Shown piece by piece: positions 37,372 through 45,838 of a DNA stretch of 64,000 nucleotides (the first letter of the stretch is position 1; each line of letters begins with the position of its first letter). Position numbers and translations under genes: made by a program. Under the pieces are notes generated by a model that was not told where the DNA came from, made no database searches, and worked only from the letters and a program-made list of their open reading frames with translations. The DNA comes from Sphingomonas sp. Ag1 (GTDB lineage: Bacteria > Pseudomonadota > Alphaproteobacteria > Sphingomonadales > Sphingomonadaceae). The DNA is taken from assembly GCF_000980895.1 (NCBI RefSeq), contig NZ_LAZX01000090.1, positions 105,534 to 169,533 of the forward strand, in the 5' to 3' direction.

Positions 37372-39552
37372 ATGACCACGGTCTATATCGCCATCCTCTG
37401 CGGCCTGCTGGCCGTGGTCTATGGCATCGTCACCAGCCAGCAAGTCCTACGAGCCTCTCCGGGCAATGAACGGATGCAGGACATCGCCGCCGCCATTCAG
37501 GAAGGGGCGAAGGCCTATCTTGGCCGCCAATATACCACGATTGCCATCGTCGGCGTGGTCGTCGCCGTCATCATCTTTGCGACCCTGGGCGTCCTCTCGA
37601 CGGTCGGGTTCCTGATCGGCGCAGTGCTGTCGGGCGTTGCCGGCTATGTCGGCATGAATATCTCGGTGCGCGCCAACGTTCGTACGGCAGAGGCTGCGCG
37701 GGGCACGCTGCAGGGCGGATTGACGATGGCGTTCCGCTCCGGCGCGGTCACCGGGATGCTGGTGGCGGGGCTGGGATTGCTCGCGATTGCGGGATTCTTC
37801 TGGTATCTGACCGGGCCGGGCGGCTACGCGCCCAACGCGCGCGTGATCATCGAGGCGCTGACCGCACTGGCGTTCGGCGCATCGCTCATCTCCATCTTTG
37901 CGCGGCTCGGCGGCGGCATCTTCACCAAGGCCGCTGACGTCGGCGCCGATCTGGTCGGCAAGGTCGAGGCGGGCATCCCCGAGGACGACCCCCGCAACCC
38001 GGCGGTGATCGCCGACAATGTGGGCGACAATGTCGGCGATTGCGCGGGCATGGCCGCGGACCTGTTCGAAACCTATGTCGTGACGCTGGGCGTGACGATG
38101 ATTTCGATCGCGCTGCTAATCCAGGCATCGCCTGCCGAGCTGATGAACCTGATGAGCCTGCCGCTGATCGTCGGCGGCGTGTGCATCATCACCTCAATCA
38201 TCGGCACCTACATGGTGCGGCTGGGATCGAAGGGGTCGATCATGGGCGCGCTGTACAAGGGGTTCTGGACCTCCGCGCTGCTTGCCATCCCGGCGATCTA
38301 TGTCGCGACGCAGATGACGCTCGGCGACCTGAACGTGCCGATTGGCGCCGCTGGTTTCCTTGAGGCGACCAGCGACACGATCGTCAGCGGGGCGGGCGAT
38401 CTTACCGTGACAGAGGTCACTGGCGCGCCGGCGGCGGACGCCTTCACCGGCATGGACCTGTTCTGGTGCATGTTGATCGGCCTGGCGGTGACGGGCCTGA
38501 TCGTGTGGATCACGGAATATTACACCGGCACCAACTACCGCCCCGTCAAGTCGATCGCCAAGGCGAGCGAGACCGGCCATGGCACCAACGTCATTCAGGG
38601 GCTGGCGATCAGCCTGGAGGCGACCGCGCTACCTACGCTGGTGATCGTGATCGCGGTGGTCGCGACGTACAAGCTCGCAGGCGTGATCGGCATCGCCTTT
38701 GCCGCCACGTCGATGCTGGCGCTGGCCGGAATGGTCGTCGCGCTGGATGCTTATGGCCCGGTGACGGACAATGCCGGCGGCATTGCGGAGATGGCCGGCC
38801 TGGAGGACCAGGTCCGTTACAAGACGGACGCGCTGGATGCGGTAGGCAACACGACCAAGGCGGTGACCAAGGGTTATGCCATCGGGTCCGCCGGCCTGGC
38901 AGCGCTGGTTCTGTTCGGTGCCTATACCACTGACCTGCAGACCTATTTTCCTGACATCGCGGTCGATTTCAGCCTGTCCAACCCCTACGTCATCGTCGGA
39001 CTGTTGCTCGGCGCGCTGCTGCCGTATCTGTTCGGGGCGTTCGGCATGACCGCGGTCGGCCGGGCGGCAGGCGCGGTGGTCGAGGAAGTGCGCGACCAGT
39101 TCCGCAACAATCCCGGGATCATGGAGGGGACGAGCCGGCCCAATTACGGCCGCACCGTCGATCTGGTCACCCGCGCGGCGATCCGCGAGATGATCATACC
39201 GTCGCTGCTGCCGGTATTGTCGCCGATCGTGCTGTATTTCGTGGTGACCGCGGTGGATGGCCAGGCGTCGGGATTCGCCGCGCTTGGCGCGATGCTGCTG
39301 GGCGTGATCGTCTCCGGTCTGTTCGTCGCGCTGTCGATGACCAGCGGCGGCGGCGCGTGGGACAATGCCAAGAAATATATCGAGGACGGCAATTACGGCG
39401 GCAAGGGATCGGAGGCGCACAAGGCGGCCGTGACTGGCGACACCGTGGGTGACCCGTACAAGGATACCGCCGGTCCGGCGGTCAATCCGATGATCAAGAT
39501 CACCAACATCGTGGCATTGCTGTTGCTGGCGGCGCTGGCCGGCGGCGGCTGA
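37372..39552 (+). CDS. hppA: membrane-bound proton-translocating pyrophosphatase
   Basis: A 726-residue integral membrane pump that couples pyrophosphate hydrolysis to H+ export, with about sixteen helices. The pyrophosphate-binding acidic motifs are [20 protein letters not shown] with [19 protein letters not shown], and the C-terminal pair [16 protein letters not shown] / [18 protein letters not shown]. The residue after GNTT is lysine ([15 protein letters not shown]), which in this family marks the K+-independent H+-pumping class. The 213 bp leader has no clear promoter match. The stop codon lies in a tandem GGCTGA hexamer. Confidence 0.96.
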   Translation: MTTVYIAILCGLLAVVYGIVTSQQVLRASPGNERMQDIAAAIQEGAKAYLGRQYTTIAIVGVVVAVIIFATLGVLSTVGFLIGAVLSGVAGYVGMNISVRANVRTAEAARGTLQGGLTMAFRSGAVTGMLVAGLGLLAIAGFFWYLTGPGGYAPNARVIIEALTALAFGASLISIFARLGGGIFTKAADVGADLVGKVEAGIPEDDPRNPAVIADNVGDNVGDCAGMAADLFETYVVTLGVTMISIALLIQASPAELMNLMSLPLIVGGVCIITSIIGTYMVRLGSKGSIMGALYKGFWTSALLAIPAIYVATQMTLGDLNVPIGAAGFLEATSDTIVSGAGDLTVTEVTGAPAADAFTGMDLFWCMLIGLAVTGLIVWITEYYTGTNYRPVKSIAKASETGHGTNVIQGLAISLEATALPTLVIVIAVVATYKLAGVIGIAFAATSMLALAGMVVALDAYGPVTDNAGGIAEMAGLEDQVRYKTDALDAVGNTTKAVTKGYAIGSAGLAALVLFGAYTTDLQTYFPDIAVDFSLSNPYVIVGLLLGALLPYLFGAFGMTAVGRAAGAVVEEVRDQFRNNPGIMEGTSRPNYGRTVDLVTRAAIREMIIPSLLPVLSPIVLYFVVTAVDGQASGFAALGAMLLGVIVSGLFVALSMTSGGGAWDNAKKYIEDGNYGGKGSEAHKAAVTGDTVGDPYKDTAGPAVNPMIKITNIVALLLLAALAGGG

Positions 39553-39564
39553 GGCTGAGGCTGA
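39547..39564 (+). repeat. tandem GGCTGA hexamer (three units) at the hppA stop
   Basis: The hexamer GGCTGA is repeated three times with no interruption. As it is two codons long, it gives the hppA frame three in-frame TGA codons in a row (39550, 39556, 39562). Such a repeat may simply be slippage in a GC-rich tail. Confidence 0.85.
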
Positions 39565-39634
39565 GGCAGCAGCAATATTGCGTCGGGCCGCTGCGCTGCC
39601 TATCCCGGGTTGAAATAGGAGCAACGCAGCAGCC

Positions 39635-39958
39635 ATGACCACATTCGACGATCGCGAGCGCGCCTTCGAGACCAAGTTCGCGCGCGACGAGGACCTTGCC
39701 TTCCGCATCATCGCCCGGCGCAACCGCCTGCTTGGCCAGTGGGCGGCCGGGCTGATGAAGCTGACGCCCGAGGAGGCGGACGCTTATGCCAAGACGGTGG
39801 TGCACGCCGATCTGGAGGAAGCGGGCGATGGTGACGTGATCCGCAAGCTGGTCGGTGACCTGACCGCGGCTGGCGTCGACATCGGCGAAGCCGAGGTGCG
39901 TGAGGCGCTCGACAAGCAGACCGTCGAGGCGCGCCGCCAGCTGATGGAAGCACAATAA
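39635..39958 (+). CDS. ATPase inhibitor subunit zeta (DUF1476)
   Basis: A 107-residue helical protein of DUF1476, the alphaproteobacterial zeta subunit that blocks reverse (ATP-hydrolysing) rotation of F1Fo in Paracoccus. The opening FDDRERAFETKFARDEDLAF is the inhibitory N-terminal segment; FRIIARRNRLLGQWAAGLM and LTPEEADAYAKTVV follow. It stands apart from any atp genes, downstream of hppA and just before bolA-grxD. ATG at 39635. Confidence 0.92.
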   Translation: MTTFDDRERAFETKFARDEDLAFRIIARRNRLLGQWAAGLMKLTPEEADAYAKTVVHADLEEAGDGDVIRKLVGDLTAAGVDIGEAEVREALDKQTVEARRQLMEAQ

Positions 39959-39965
39959 CGTGCCC

Positions 39966-40193
39966 ATGGCGGCGGACGAAATTGCGGCGTTGATCCGCGA
40001 GGGGATCCCCGATGCCGAGGTCGAGATCACCGATCTGGCCGGCGACGGCGATCATTATGCCGCGCGGGTGACCGCGGCGTCCTTCGCCGGCATGTCGCGG
40101 GTGAAGCAGCACCAGGCGGTCTATGCCGCGCTGGGTGGTCGCATGGGCGGGGTACTACACGCCTTGCAGTTGACGACGGGCGTGCCGAAATAA
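39966..40193 (+). CDS. bolA: BolA family protein
   Basis: A 75-residue BolA-like protein; family members pair with monothiol glutaredoxins to bind or hand on [2Fe-2S] clusters. The fold blocks are AALIREGIPDAEVEITDLAG, HYAARVTAASFAGMSRVKQH and QAVYAALGGRMGGVLHALQL, including the conserved histidine of RVKQHQ. The stop is followed 30 bp later by grxD, its usual partner. ATG at 39966 is preferred to the GTG at 39960, which would add two residues. Confidence 0.93.
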   Translation: MAADEIAALIREGIPDAEVEITDLAGDGDHYAARVTAASFAGMSRVKQHQAVYAALGGRMGGVLHALQLTTGVPK

Positions 40194-40223
40194 CGGCCAG
40201 CCGCTTCACGCGAAGGACAAAGA

Positions 40224-40550
40224 ATGACTGACGATACCAACGCCCGCATCGACGCGGTGGTGAAGAACAACCCCGTGGTGCTGTTCATGAAGGGCACGCC
40301 GCTGTTCCCGCAGTGCGGCTTTTCCAGCCGGGCGGTGGCTATCCTCCAGCATCTGAACGCCGATTTCGAGAGCGTCGACGTGTTGCAGGATCAGGCGATC
40401 CGCCAGGGCATCAAGGCCTATTCGGACTGGCCCACGATCCCGCAGCTGTACGTCAACGGCGAGTTCGTCGGTGGATCGGACATCATGATGGAAATGTACG
40501 AGAGCGGTGAGCTGGCCGAGCTGATCAAGGACGGGCCCAAGGCTGCCTGA
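40224..40550 (+). CDS. grxD: Grx4 family monothiol glutaredoxin
   Basis: A 108-residue monothiol glutaredoxin that carries [2Fe-2S] clusters with glutathione. The CGFS active site is in FMKGTPLFPQCGFSSRAV; WPTIPQLYVNGEFVGGSDI supplies the glutathione-binding residues. It lies directly behind bolA, the standard arrangement for the BolA-Grx4 iron-sulfur trafficking pair. AAAGA precedes the ATG. Confidence 0.96.
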   Translation: MTDDTNARIDAVVKNNPVVLFMKGTPLFPQCGFSSRAVAILQHLNADFESVDVLQDQAIRQGIKAYSDWPTIPQLYVNGEFVGGSDIMMEMYESGELAELIKDGPKAA

Positions 40551-40561
40551 TTGATTATCCA

Positions 40562-40598
40562 CCGGAAGGGTGCGCGGTACTAATGTGCGCCCTTCCGG
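40562..40598. terminator. bidirectional terminator between grxD and the mocA-like gene
   Basis: A 14-bp stem including two G-U pairs (CCGGAAGGGTGCGC with GTGCGCCCTTCCGG) and a nine-base loop lies after grxD and downstream of the convergent minus-strand operon. Neither side has a long T run. Confidence 0.7.
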
Positions 40599-40670
40599 CT
40601 GGAACGTGCGACTGGCTCGATCCTGGCGCGCGCCTGGCTGGCCGTTCCTGCCCCAGCGCTGCTCCGGCGA

Positions 40671-41240
40671 TCAGGCCAGTGAGCGCAATTGTTCCAGCGT
40701 ATCGATGTCCACCAGCTCGCCCGCGGGTGCATGAACGTGCTTCCCGCGGCGAATGATGTCGCGGGCGCCACTATCGCCGGAGAGGCGTTCCAACAGTGGG
40801 AGAAGGGCGCAACCGAACACGGCCGGTGGGCGTGGAGCGTCGCCATCCGTGGAGGCGACGATAGCCGAGGGTCCATCCGCCGCCGCCAGCAGTCGCTGGA
40901 TGTGACCGGCGGTGACGCGGGGCATATCGGACAGCACGACGAGCAGCGCCTGCGGCTTCACTTCGGCGGCACGCCGCACGCCCAATCGCAGCGATGACGC
41001 CATGTCACCCACCGGATCGTCATTCACGATCGTGGCATAGCCGTGGCTGGCATAATCGATGAGGCTCCGCCTGACGACGGCGAGCCGGGCGTGAAAGGGA
41101 AGAGCCGCTAGCGTCTCCACGACATGGATACCCAGCGGTCGCCCCTCCAGCACGGCGTCTAGCTTGCTCGGACCAGCACCGAAGCGCCGCGACTGGCCCG
41201 CTGCGAGCAGGAGGAGCGCGGTGTCCTCAGCCGCGATCAT
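40671..41240 (-). CDS. MocA-like molybdopterin nucleotidyltransferase
   Basis: A 189-residue nucleotidyltransferase of the MobA/MocA group, which attaches CMP (or GMP) to molybdopterin. It shows LLLAAGQSRRFGAGPSKLDA (nucleotide loop) and LLVVLSDMPRVTAGHI (metal site), then PPAVFGCALLPLLERLSGD and GARDIIRR. It is the last gene of the molybdenum hydroxylase operon, overlapping xdhC by 14 bases, so it probably makes the cytosine-dinucleotide form of the cofactor required by such enzymes. Confidence 0.9.
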   Translation of the reverse strand: MIAAEDTALLLLAAGQSRRFGAGPSKLDAVLEGRPLGIHVVETLAALPFHARLAVVRRSLIDYASHGYATIVNDDPVGDMASSLRLGVRRAAEVKPQALLVVLSDMPRVTAGHIQRLLAAADGPSAIVASTDGDAPRPPAVFGCALLPLLERLSGDSGARDIIRRGKHVHAPAGELVDIDTLEQLRSLA

Positions 41241-42150
41241 GGAAGGCCTTCACCATCGCGCCGGCGATGGAGAGGGCGATTTCGGCCGGCCCGATCGCGC
41301 CGATATCGAGCCCGACGGGACCGTCGATTCGCGCCAGATCATCGGCCGAGACGCCGGCCTCCGCCAGCCGCTGAAGCCGCGCGGCGTGGCTCTTGCGGCT
41401 GCCGAGCGCGCCGACATAGCCGGTATTGGCGGCGAGCGCGGCGACGAGCGCGGGATCGTCGATCTTGGTATCGTGGCTGAGCGTTACCACTGCTGTCGAG
41501 GGCCCGGGCTTGTATGCCTCGACCGCCTCGTCGGGCCAGCGATCGTCGAGCGTTGTCTCAGGGAAGCGCTCCTCGGTGAGGAAGCGGCCGCGCGGGTCGA
41601 CCACCACCGTCTCGATCCCGAGCGTACGAGCGAGGCCGACGAGCGACTGGGCGATCTGCACCGCGCCCACAACGATCAGCCGGCGGGGCGGATCGTAGCG
41701 GTTGGCGAAGATCTCGCCCGTTTCGACAGGGCGCAGGTCGCTGTGGCCCGTCGAAAGGTCGGTGGTGACGGTGAGCGACTGCCCGTCCGCGCGGGCCTCG
41801 ATGATGCGGTCGAACAGTTCGGGGTCGAACCCCTCTGCCGAGACCGGTTGCACCATCACGCTGATCTCGCCGCCGCATGGCAGGCCGACTTCCCAGGCGC
41901 TGGCATCGGCGACGCCGTATTTCTTCACCGCAAACGGCGCGCCGGCAATCACCTGCGCTGCGGTGTCGAGGATGTCGCCTTCGACGCAGCCGCCGGAGAC
42001 TGAACCTTCGAAGCGGCCGTCCTCATGCACCAGCATGTGGCTGCCGCGGGGGCGGGGGGCTGAACCCCAGGTGGAGACGACCGTGGCGAGCGCCATGCGG
42101 GCGCCCTTCCACGATTGAGCCGCGGAGAGGACGCTGTCGTTATCGGCCAT
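41227..42150 (-). CDS. XdhC family molybdenum-enzyme maturation protein
   Basis: A 307-residue XdhC/CoxI-type chaperone that inserts sulfurated molybdenum cofactor into xanthine-dehydrogenase-family enzymes. The N-terminal domain has TVVSTWGSAPRPRGSHMLVH and SVSGGCVEGDI; the C-terminal Rossmann domain has RLIVVGAVQIAQSLVGLAR, VVTLSHDTKIDDPAL and YVGALGSRKSHAARLQRL. It starts 4 bp after the large-subunit stop; E. coli paoD occupies the same place next to paoABC. Confidence 0.94.
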   Translation of the reverse strand: MADNDSVLSAAQSWKGARMALATVVSTWGSAPRPRGSHMLVHEDGRFEGSVSGGCVEGDILDTAAQVIAGAPFAVKKYGVADASAWEVGLPCGGEISVMVQPVSAEGFDPELFDRIIEARADGQSLTVTTDLSTGHSDLRPVETGEIFANRYDPPRRLIVVGAVQIAQSLVGLARTLGIETVVVDPRGRFLTEERFPETTLDDRWPDEAVEAYKPGPSTAVVTLSHDTKIDDPALVAALAANTGYVGALGSRKSHAARLQRLAEAGVSADDLARIDGPVGLDIGAIGPAEIALSIAGAMVKAFHDRG

Positions 42151-42153
42151 GGA

Positions 42154-44358
42154 TCACACCGGTGGGAGATGAGGGAGAAGTTTGTCGAGCGTCACGGGCA
42201 TGTCGTAGATGCGCACGCCGGTGGCATTGTGGATCGCGTTGACGATCGCGGCGCCCGAGCCGGCGATGCCGAGCTCGCCGACGCCCTTCGCGCCGACCGG
42301 GTTGGCGGAATCGTCGATCTCCTCGATGAAATACGCCTCGATCTGCGGCACGTCGGCATTCACAGCGACGTGATATTCGCCGAAATCGGGATTCACGAAG
42401 CGACCGTTGCGAGTGTCGACCACGCCATCTTCGCTGAGCGCATAGGCAAGGCCCCAGACCATGCCGCCGACGATCTGGTTCTTCGCGGTCTTCTCGTTGA
42501 GTACGCGGCCGATATCGAACACGCCGAGCATGCGGCGCACGCGCACCTCGCCGGTGACGGCGTTCACCGCGACTTCCGCGAATTGCGCGCCGTGGCTTGC
42601 CTGGCTGGTCGCCTGCGATTCCTTGCCGGGCGAGGTCTTGCCCTTGGCGGCGATCGGCGAGCCGCGGACGAGATCGGCAAGCGGACTGGTCCGGGTGCCG
42701 GCGGTGACGACGCCGTCCTTGAGGCGCATGTCCTCCGGGGCGGCATTCATGCGGCGGCCAAGCTCGGCGAGAATGTCCTCGCAGGCGAGCGCGGCGGCGG
42801 CGCAGGCGCTGCCCGCGCCAAACGAGCCGCCGGAGCCGGCGCTTGGCGGCAGATCGCTGTCGCCGATCACGACGTCGATCGCCTCGATCGGCAGGCCGAG
42901 CATGTCGCCGACCGTCTGCGCAAGGACCGTGTAGGTGCCGGTGCCGATATCGGTCATGTCGGTACGCACGGTGGCCCGGCCGTCATCGCCAAGGATCACC
43001 TCGGCCTCGGCATTGACGGTGAAATTGCCGCGCAGTGCCGCGGCCATGCCCATGCCGATGAGCCATTCGCCCTCGCGCCGGCTCCCGGGCGTCGCCTCGC
43101 GCCGATCCCAGCCGAAACGGCGCGCGCCCTCCTCGTAGCAATCGAGCAGGCGGCGGGTGGAGAAGCGCTTGCCGGTGGTGGGATCGCGGGGCGGCTCGTT
43201 GCGACGGCGCAGCTCGATCGGGTCCAGGCCAAGCGCCTCGGCCAGTTCGTCCATCGCGCATTCGACCGCGAAGGTGCCGATCGCCTCGCCCGGCGCGCGC
43301 ACCGCGCCCGTTGCGGGCAAGTCGATCCGGGCAAGATCGGTGCGGAAACGGCGTGCCTCGCCGGCGTAGAGCGGCAACGTGCCGAACGGCACCGGCTCCA
43401 GAAAGGCGCTGTCGTCATTCTGATAGGCGACGCTTTCATGGCCGATCGCGCTGATCCGTCCCTCATGATCAGCGCCGATGCGCAGCCGCTGCGTCGTCGG
43501 TGAGCGATGATGGACCATATAGGCGGTCTGTCGACGGCTGAGCGCGACCTTCACGGGGCGGCCGATTTTCTCCGCGGCGATGGCGGCGAACATCACCTCC
43601 GGGCCGACGCCGGTCTTCCCGCCGAACCCGCCACCGACATAGGGTGCGACGACGCGGACGCGATCAGCGTCGATGCCAAGCGCGGTGGCGATCGTGGACT
43701 TGGCCGCGCCGATCACCTGATTGCTGGAGCGGACGATGAGTTTGTCGCCCTCCCACCAGGCGGTGGTAGCATGCGGCTCGAGCGCGGCGGGGAAGTGGAT
43801 CGGGGTCGTATAGGTGCGGTCGATCACCACCTCGGCAGCGGCGAGCGCCGCGTCGAGATCGCCGCGGTTCACCGGCGGAAGGAAGCCGAGCTTGTGATCC
43901 TGCTGGACCTCCACGTCGGCGGCGTCGAAGCGGCCGGGCGATTCCTCGTAGCTGACGGCCACGAGGCGGGCGGCGGCGCGGGCCGCCTCCTGCGTCTCTG
44001 CAACGACGATGGCGACGCCCTGGCCGTAGTGGAACACCTCGTCCTTGCCGATCGCGGACATGGCGCGCGAGTTGCCCTCACCGGTCGGCATGCGCGGATC
44101 GCCATGGATGACCGCGATCACGCCGGGCGCAGCCTCTGCCTCGGTCGCATCCACGCCGGTCACCCGGCCGCGGCCGATGCTGGACTGCACGACGGCGAGG
44201 TAGGCGGTGTTTTCCGGTGCCTGCTCGAAGGCATAGGGCGCCGCGCCGCTGACCTTTTCGCGTGCTTCGTAGCGGTCGATCGGCTTGCCGAGCAGGCCCT
44301 GCTGCGCGCGGTCGAGGGCGGCGGGACGATAGGGCGCGTCCATCGCGAGATCGTTCAT
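42154..44358 (-). CDS. xanthine dehydrogenase-family molybdopterin-binding subunit (PaoC/YagR-like)
   Basis: The 734-residue catalytic subunit of a molybdenum hydroxylase; length matches E. coli PaoC (732). Cofactor-binding segments include GVNRG-equivalent YVGGGFGGKTGVGPEVM, GAVRAPGEAIGTFAVE, GSGGSFGAGSACAAAA and the catalytic glutamate in GAKGVGELGIAGSG near the C-terminus. Such enzymes oxidise aldehydes or N-heterocycles; the substrate is not deducible. No Tat signal is on this or the other subunits. Its start overlaps the FAD subunit stop by four bases. Confidence 0.93.
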   Translation of the reverse strand: MNDLAMDAPYRPAALDRAQQGLLGKPIDRYEAREKVSGAAPYAFEQAPENTAYLAVVQSSIGRGRVTGVDATEAEAAPGVIAVIHGDPRMPTGEGNSRAMSAIGKDEVFHYGQGVAIVVAETQEAARAAARLVAVSYEESPGRFDAADVEVQQDHKLGFLPPVNRGDLDAALAAAEVVIDRTYTTPIHFPAALEPHATTAWWEGDKLIVRSSNQVIGAAKSTIATALGIDADRVRVVAPYVGGGFGGKTGVGPEVMFAAIAAEKIGRPVKVALSRRQTAYMVHHRSPTTQRLRIGADHEGRISAIGHESVAYQNDDSAFLEPVPFGTLPLYAGEARRFRTDLARIDLPATGAVRAPGEAIGTFAVECAMDELAEALGLDPIELRRRNEPPRDPTTGKRFSTRRLLDCYEEGARRFGWDRREATPGSRREGEWLIGMGMAAALRGNFTVNAEAEVILGDDGRATVRTDMTDIGTGTYTVLAQTVGDMLGLPIEAIDVVIGDSDLPPSAGSGGSFGAGSACAAAALACEDILAELGRRMNAAPEDMRLKDGVVTAGTRTSPLADLVRGSPIAAKGKTSPGKESQATSQASHGAQFAEVAVNAVTGEVRVRRMLGVFDIGRVLNEKTAKNQIVGGMVWGLAYALSEDGVVDTRNGRFVNPDFGEYHVAVNADVPQIEAYFIEEIDDSANPVGAKGVGELGIAGSGAAIVNAIHNATGVRIYDMPVTLDKLLPHLPPV

Positions 44359-45329
44359 GCCGGCTCCCCGGTAAGGTCACGCAGCGCGGTGACGAGCACG
44401 CGCCGGGTGAGCGGGATCTTGAAATCATTGTGGCCGAAGCCGCGGGCGCCGGTGAGCAGCGCGTCGGCGGCGGCATCGAAGGTGGCTTGTTCGGCCGGCT
44501 TTCCCATCAGCGCAGCCTCCACCGCGGGATCGCGCCATGGCTGGTGTGCAAGGCCACCGAAGGCGAGCGCCGCATGGGTAATCGTGCCGTTCTCCACCGC
44601 GACGACCCCGGCGACCGAGACCAGCGCGAAAGCATAGGAGGCGCGGTCACGTACCTTGCGGTAAAGCTGCCGCGCGCCGGGGGGCGGGGCGGGAAGAGCG
44701 ATGTGGGTGATGAGTTCGCCCGGTTCCAGCACCGTCTCGATATGCGGCGTGTCGCGGGGCAGGCAGTAGAAATCGCCGAGCGGGATGCGGCGGCGATCGC
44801 CGTCGGGCTTCAGCGTGACGACGGTCGCGTCGAGCGCCCGCATCGCGACGGGCATGTCGCCAGGGTGGGTAGCGATACACTGGTCGCTGGTGCCGAGGAT
44901 CGCGTGGATTCGGTTGAACCCGTCGATCGCATCGCAGCCGCTGCCGGGGTCGCGTTTGTTGCACGCGGCGTGGGCGTCGTAGAAGAAATAGCAGCGGGTG
45001 CGCTGGAGGAGGTTGCCGCCAGTGGTCGCCTTGTTGCGGAGCTGGCCCGAGGCGCCGGCAAGCAGCGCGCGGCTGAGCGCCGGATACAGGGCGATGACGC
45101 GCGGGTCGGCGGCAAGATCGCTGTTCGGCACCAATGCGCCGATCAGCAGGCCGCCGTCCTGTTCCTCGATGGTATTCAGATCGAGCCGGCTGATGTCGAC
45201 CAGCCTTTCCGGCGTTTCCACCTGCAGCTTCATCAGGTCGAGCAGATTGGTGCCGCCAGCGATGAAGCGGCCGCCGGCGCGTACGGCCCCCTTCGGGGTG
45301 TCGGCGCGGGTGTAGTCGAAGGTCTTCAC
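44355..45329 (-). CDS. FAD-binding subunit of the molybdenum hydroxylase (PaoB/YagS-like)
   Basis: A 324-residue CO-dehydrogenase-flavoprotein-type subunit. FAD-binding segments are RFIAGGTNLLDLMKLQ and TTGGNLLQRTRC. It has a cysteine cluster C-x13-C-x8-C-type region (QRTRCYFFYD, HAACNKRDPGSGC, then SDQCIATH) that corresponds to the extra [4Fe-4S] site of E. coli PaoB and is absent from ordinary XDH FAD subunits. Overlaps both neighbours by four bases, so the three subunits are translated together. Confidence 0.92.
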   Translation of the reverse strand: MKTFDYTRADTPKGAVRAGGRFIAGGTNLLDLMKLQVETPERLVDISRLDLNTIEEQDGGLLIGALVPNSDLAADPRVIALYPALSRALLAGASGQLRNKATTGGNLLQRTRCYFFYDAHAACNKRDPGSGCDAIDGFNRIHAILGTSDQCIATHPGDMPVAMRALDATVVTLKPDGDRRRIPLGDFYCLPRDTPHIETVLEPGELITHIALPAPPPGARQLYRKVRDRASYAFALVSVAGVVAVENGTITHAALAFGGLAHQPWRDPAVEAALMGKPAEQATFDAAADALLTGARGFGHNDFKIPLTRRVLVTALRDLTGEPA

Positions 45330-45829
45330 GCCTCCTGCTCCTGCGCATGTACGTCGCGGATTGCATCGACAATGTTGGGGTAAGCCGAGCAGCGGCAGAT
45401 GTTGCCGCTCATCCGCTCGCTGATCTCCGCATCATCCAGCGCCGGGGCGGAAAGATCGTCGGTGACATGGCTGGGCCAGCCTCTGGCCACTTCATCCAGC
45501 ATGCCGACCGCCGAGCAGATCTGCCCCGGCGTGCAATAGCCGCATTGATAGCCGTCATGGCGGACGAACGCCGCCTGCATCGGATGAAGTGCATCGGCGC
45601 TGCCGAGCCCCTCGATCGTCAGGATGTCATCATCCTGGTGCATCACGGCCAACGTGAGACACGCATTGATCCGCCGCCCGTTGACCAGCACTGTGCAGGC
45701 ACCGCACTGGCCATGATCGCAGCCCTTCTTGGTGCCCGTCAGGGCAAACTCCTCGCGGAGGACGTCGAGGAGCGAGGCGCGGATGTCGGGATCGGCCTCG
45801 CGCTTGCTGCCGTTGATGGTGAAGCGCAT
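45326..45829 (-). CDS. 2Fe-2S subunit of the molybdenum hydroxylase (PaoA/YagT-like)
   Basis: The first gene of the operon; 167 residues with a plant-type [2Fe-2S] domain (GTKKGCDHGQCGACTVLVNGR and a later C) and a helical second cluster domain (YQCGYCTPGQICSAVGML, GNICRCSAYPNI). E. coli PaoA is about 229 residues and carries a Tat signal; here the chosen ATG begins MRFTINGSKREA with no twin arginine export signal, so the enzyme is probably cytoplasmic. A longer frame upstream would run into the divergent lipoprotein gene, whose start is 9 bp away. Confidence 0.93.
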   Translation of the reverse strand: MRFTINGSKREADPDIRASLLDVLREEFALTGTKKGCDHGQCGACTVLVNGRRINACLTLAVMHQDDDILTIEGLGSADALHPMQAAFVRHDGYQCGYCTPGQICSAVGMLDEVARGWPSHVTDDLSAPALDDAEISERMSGNICRCSAYPNIVDAIRDVHAQEQEA

Positions 45830-45838
45830 GGCGATACT

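Noticed and set aside
42115..43503. A 462-codon plus-strand frame opposite the molybdenum hydroxylase large subunit
   Set aside because: Shadow of a real gene; repetitive Ala/Gly/Arg/His composition and no recognisable domain.
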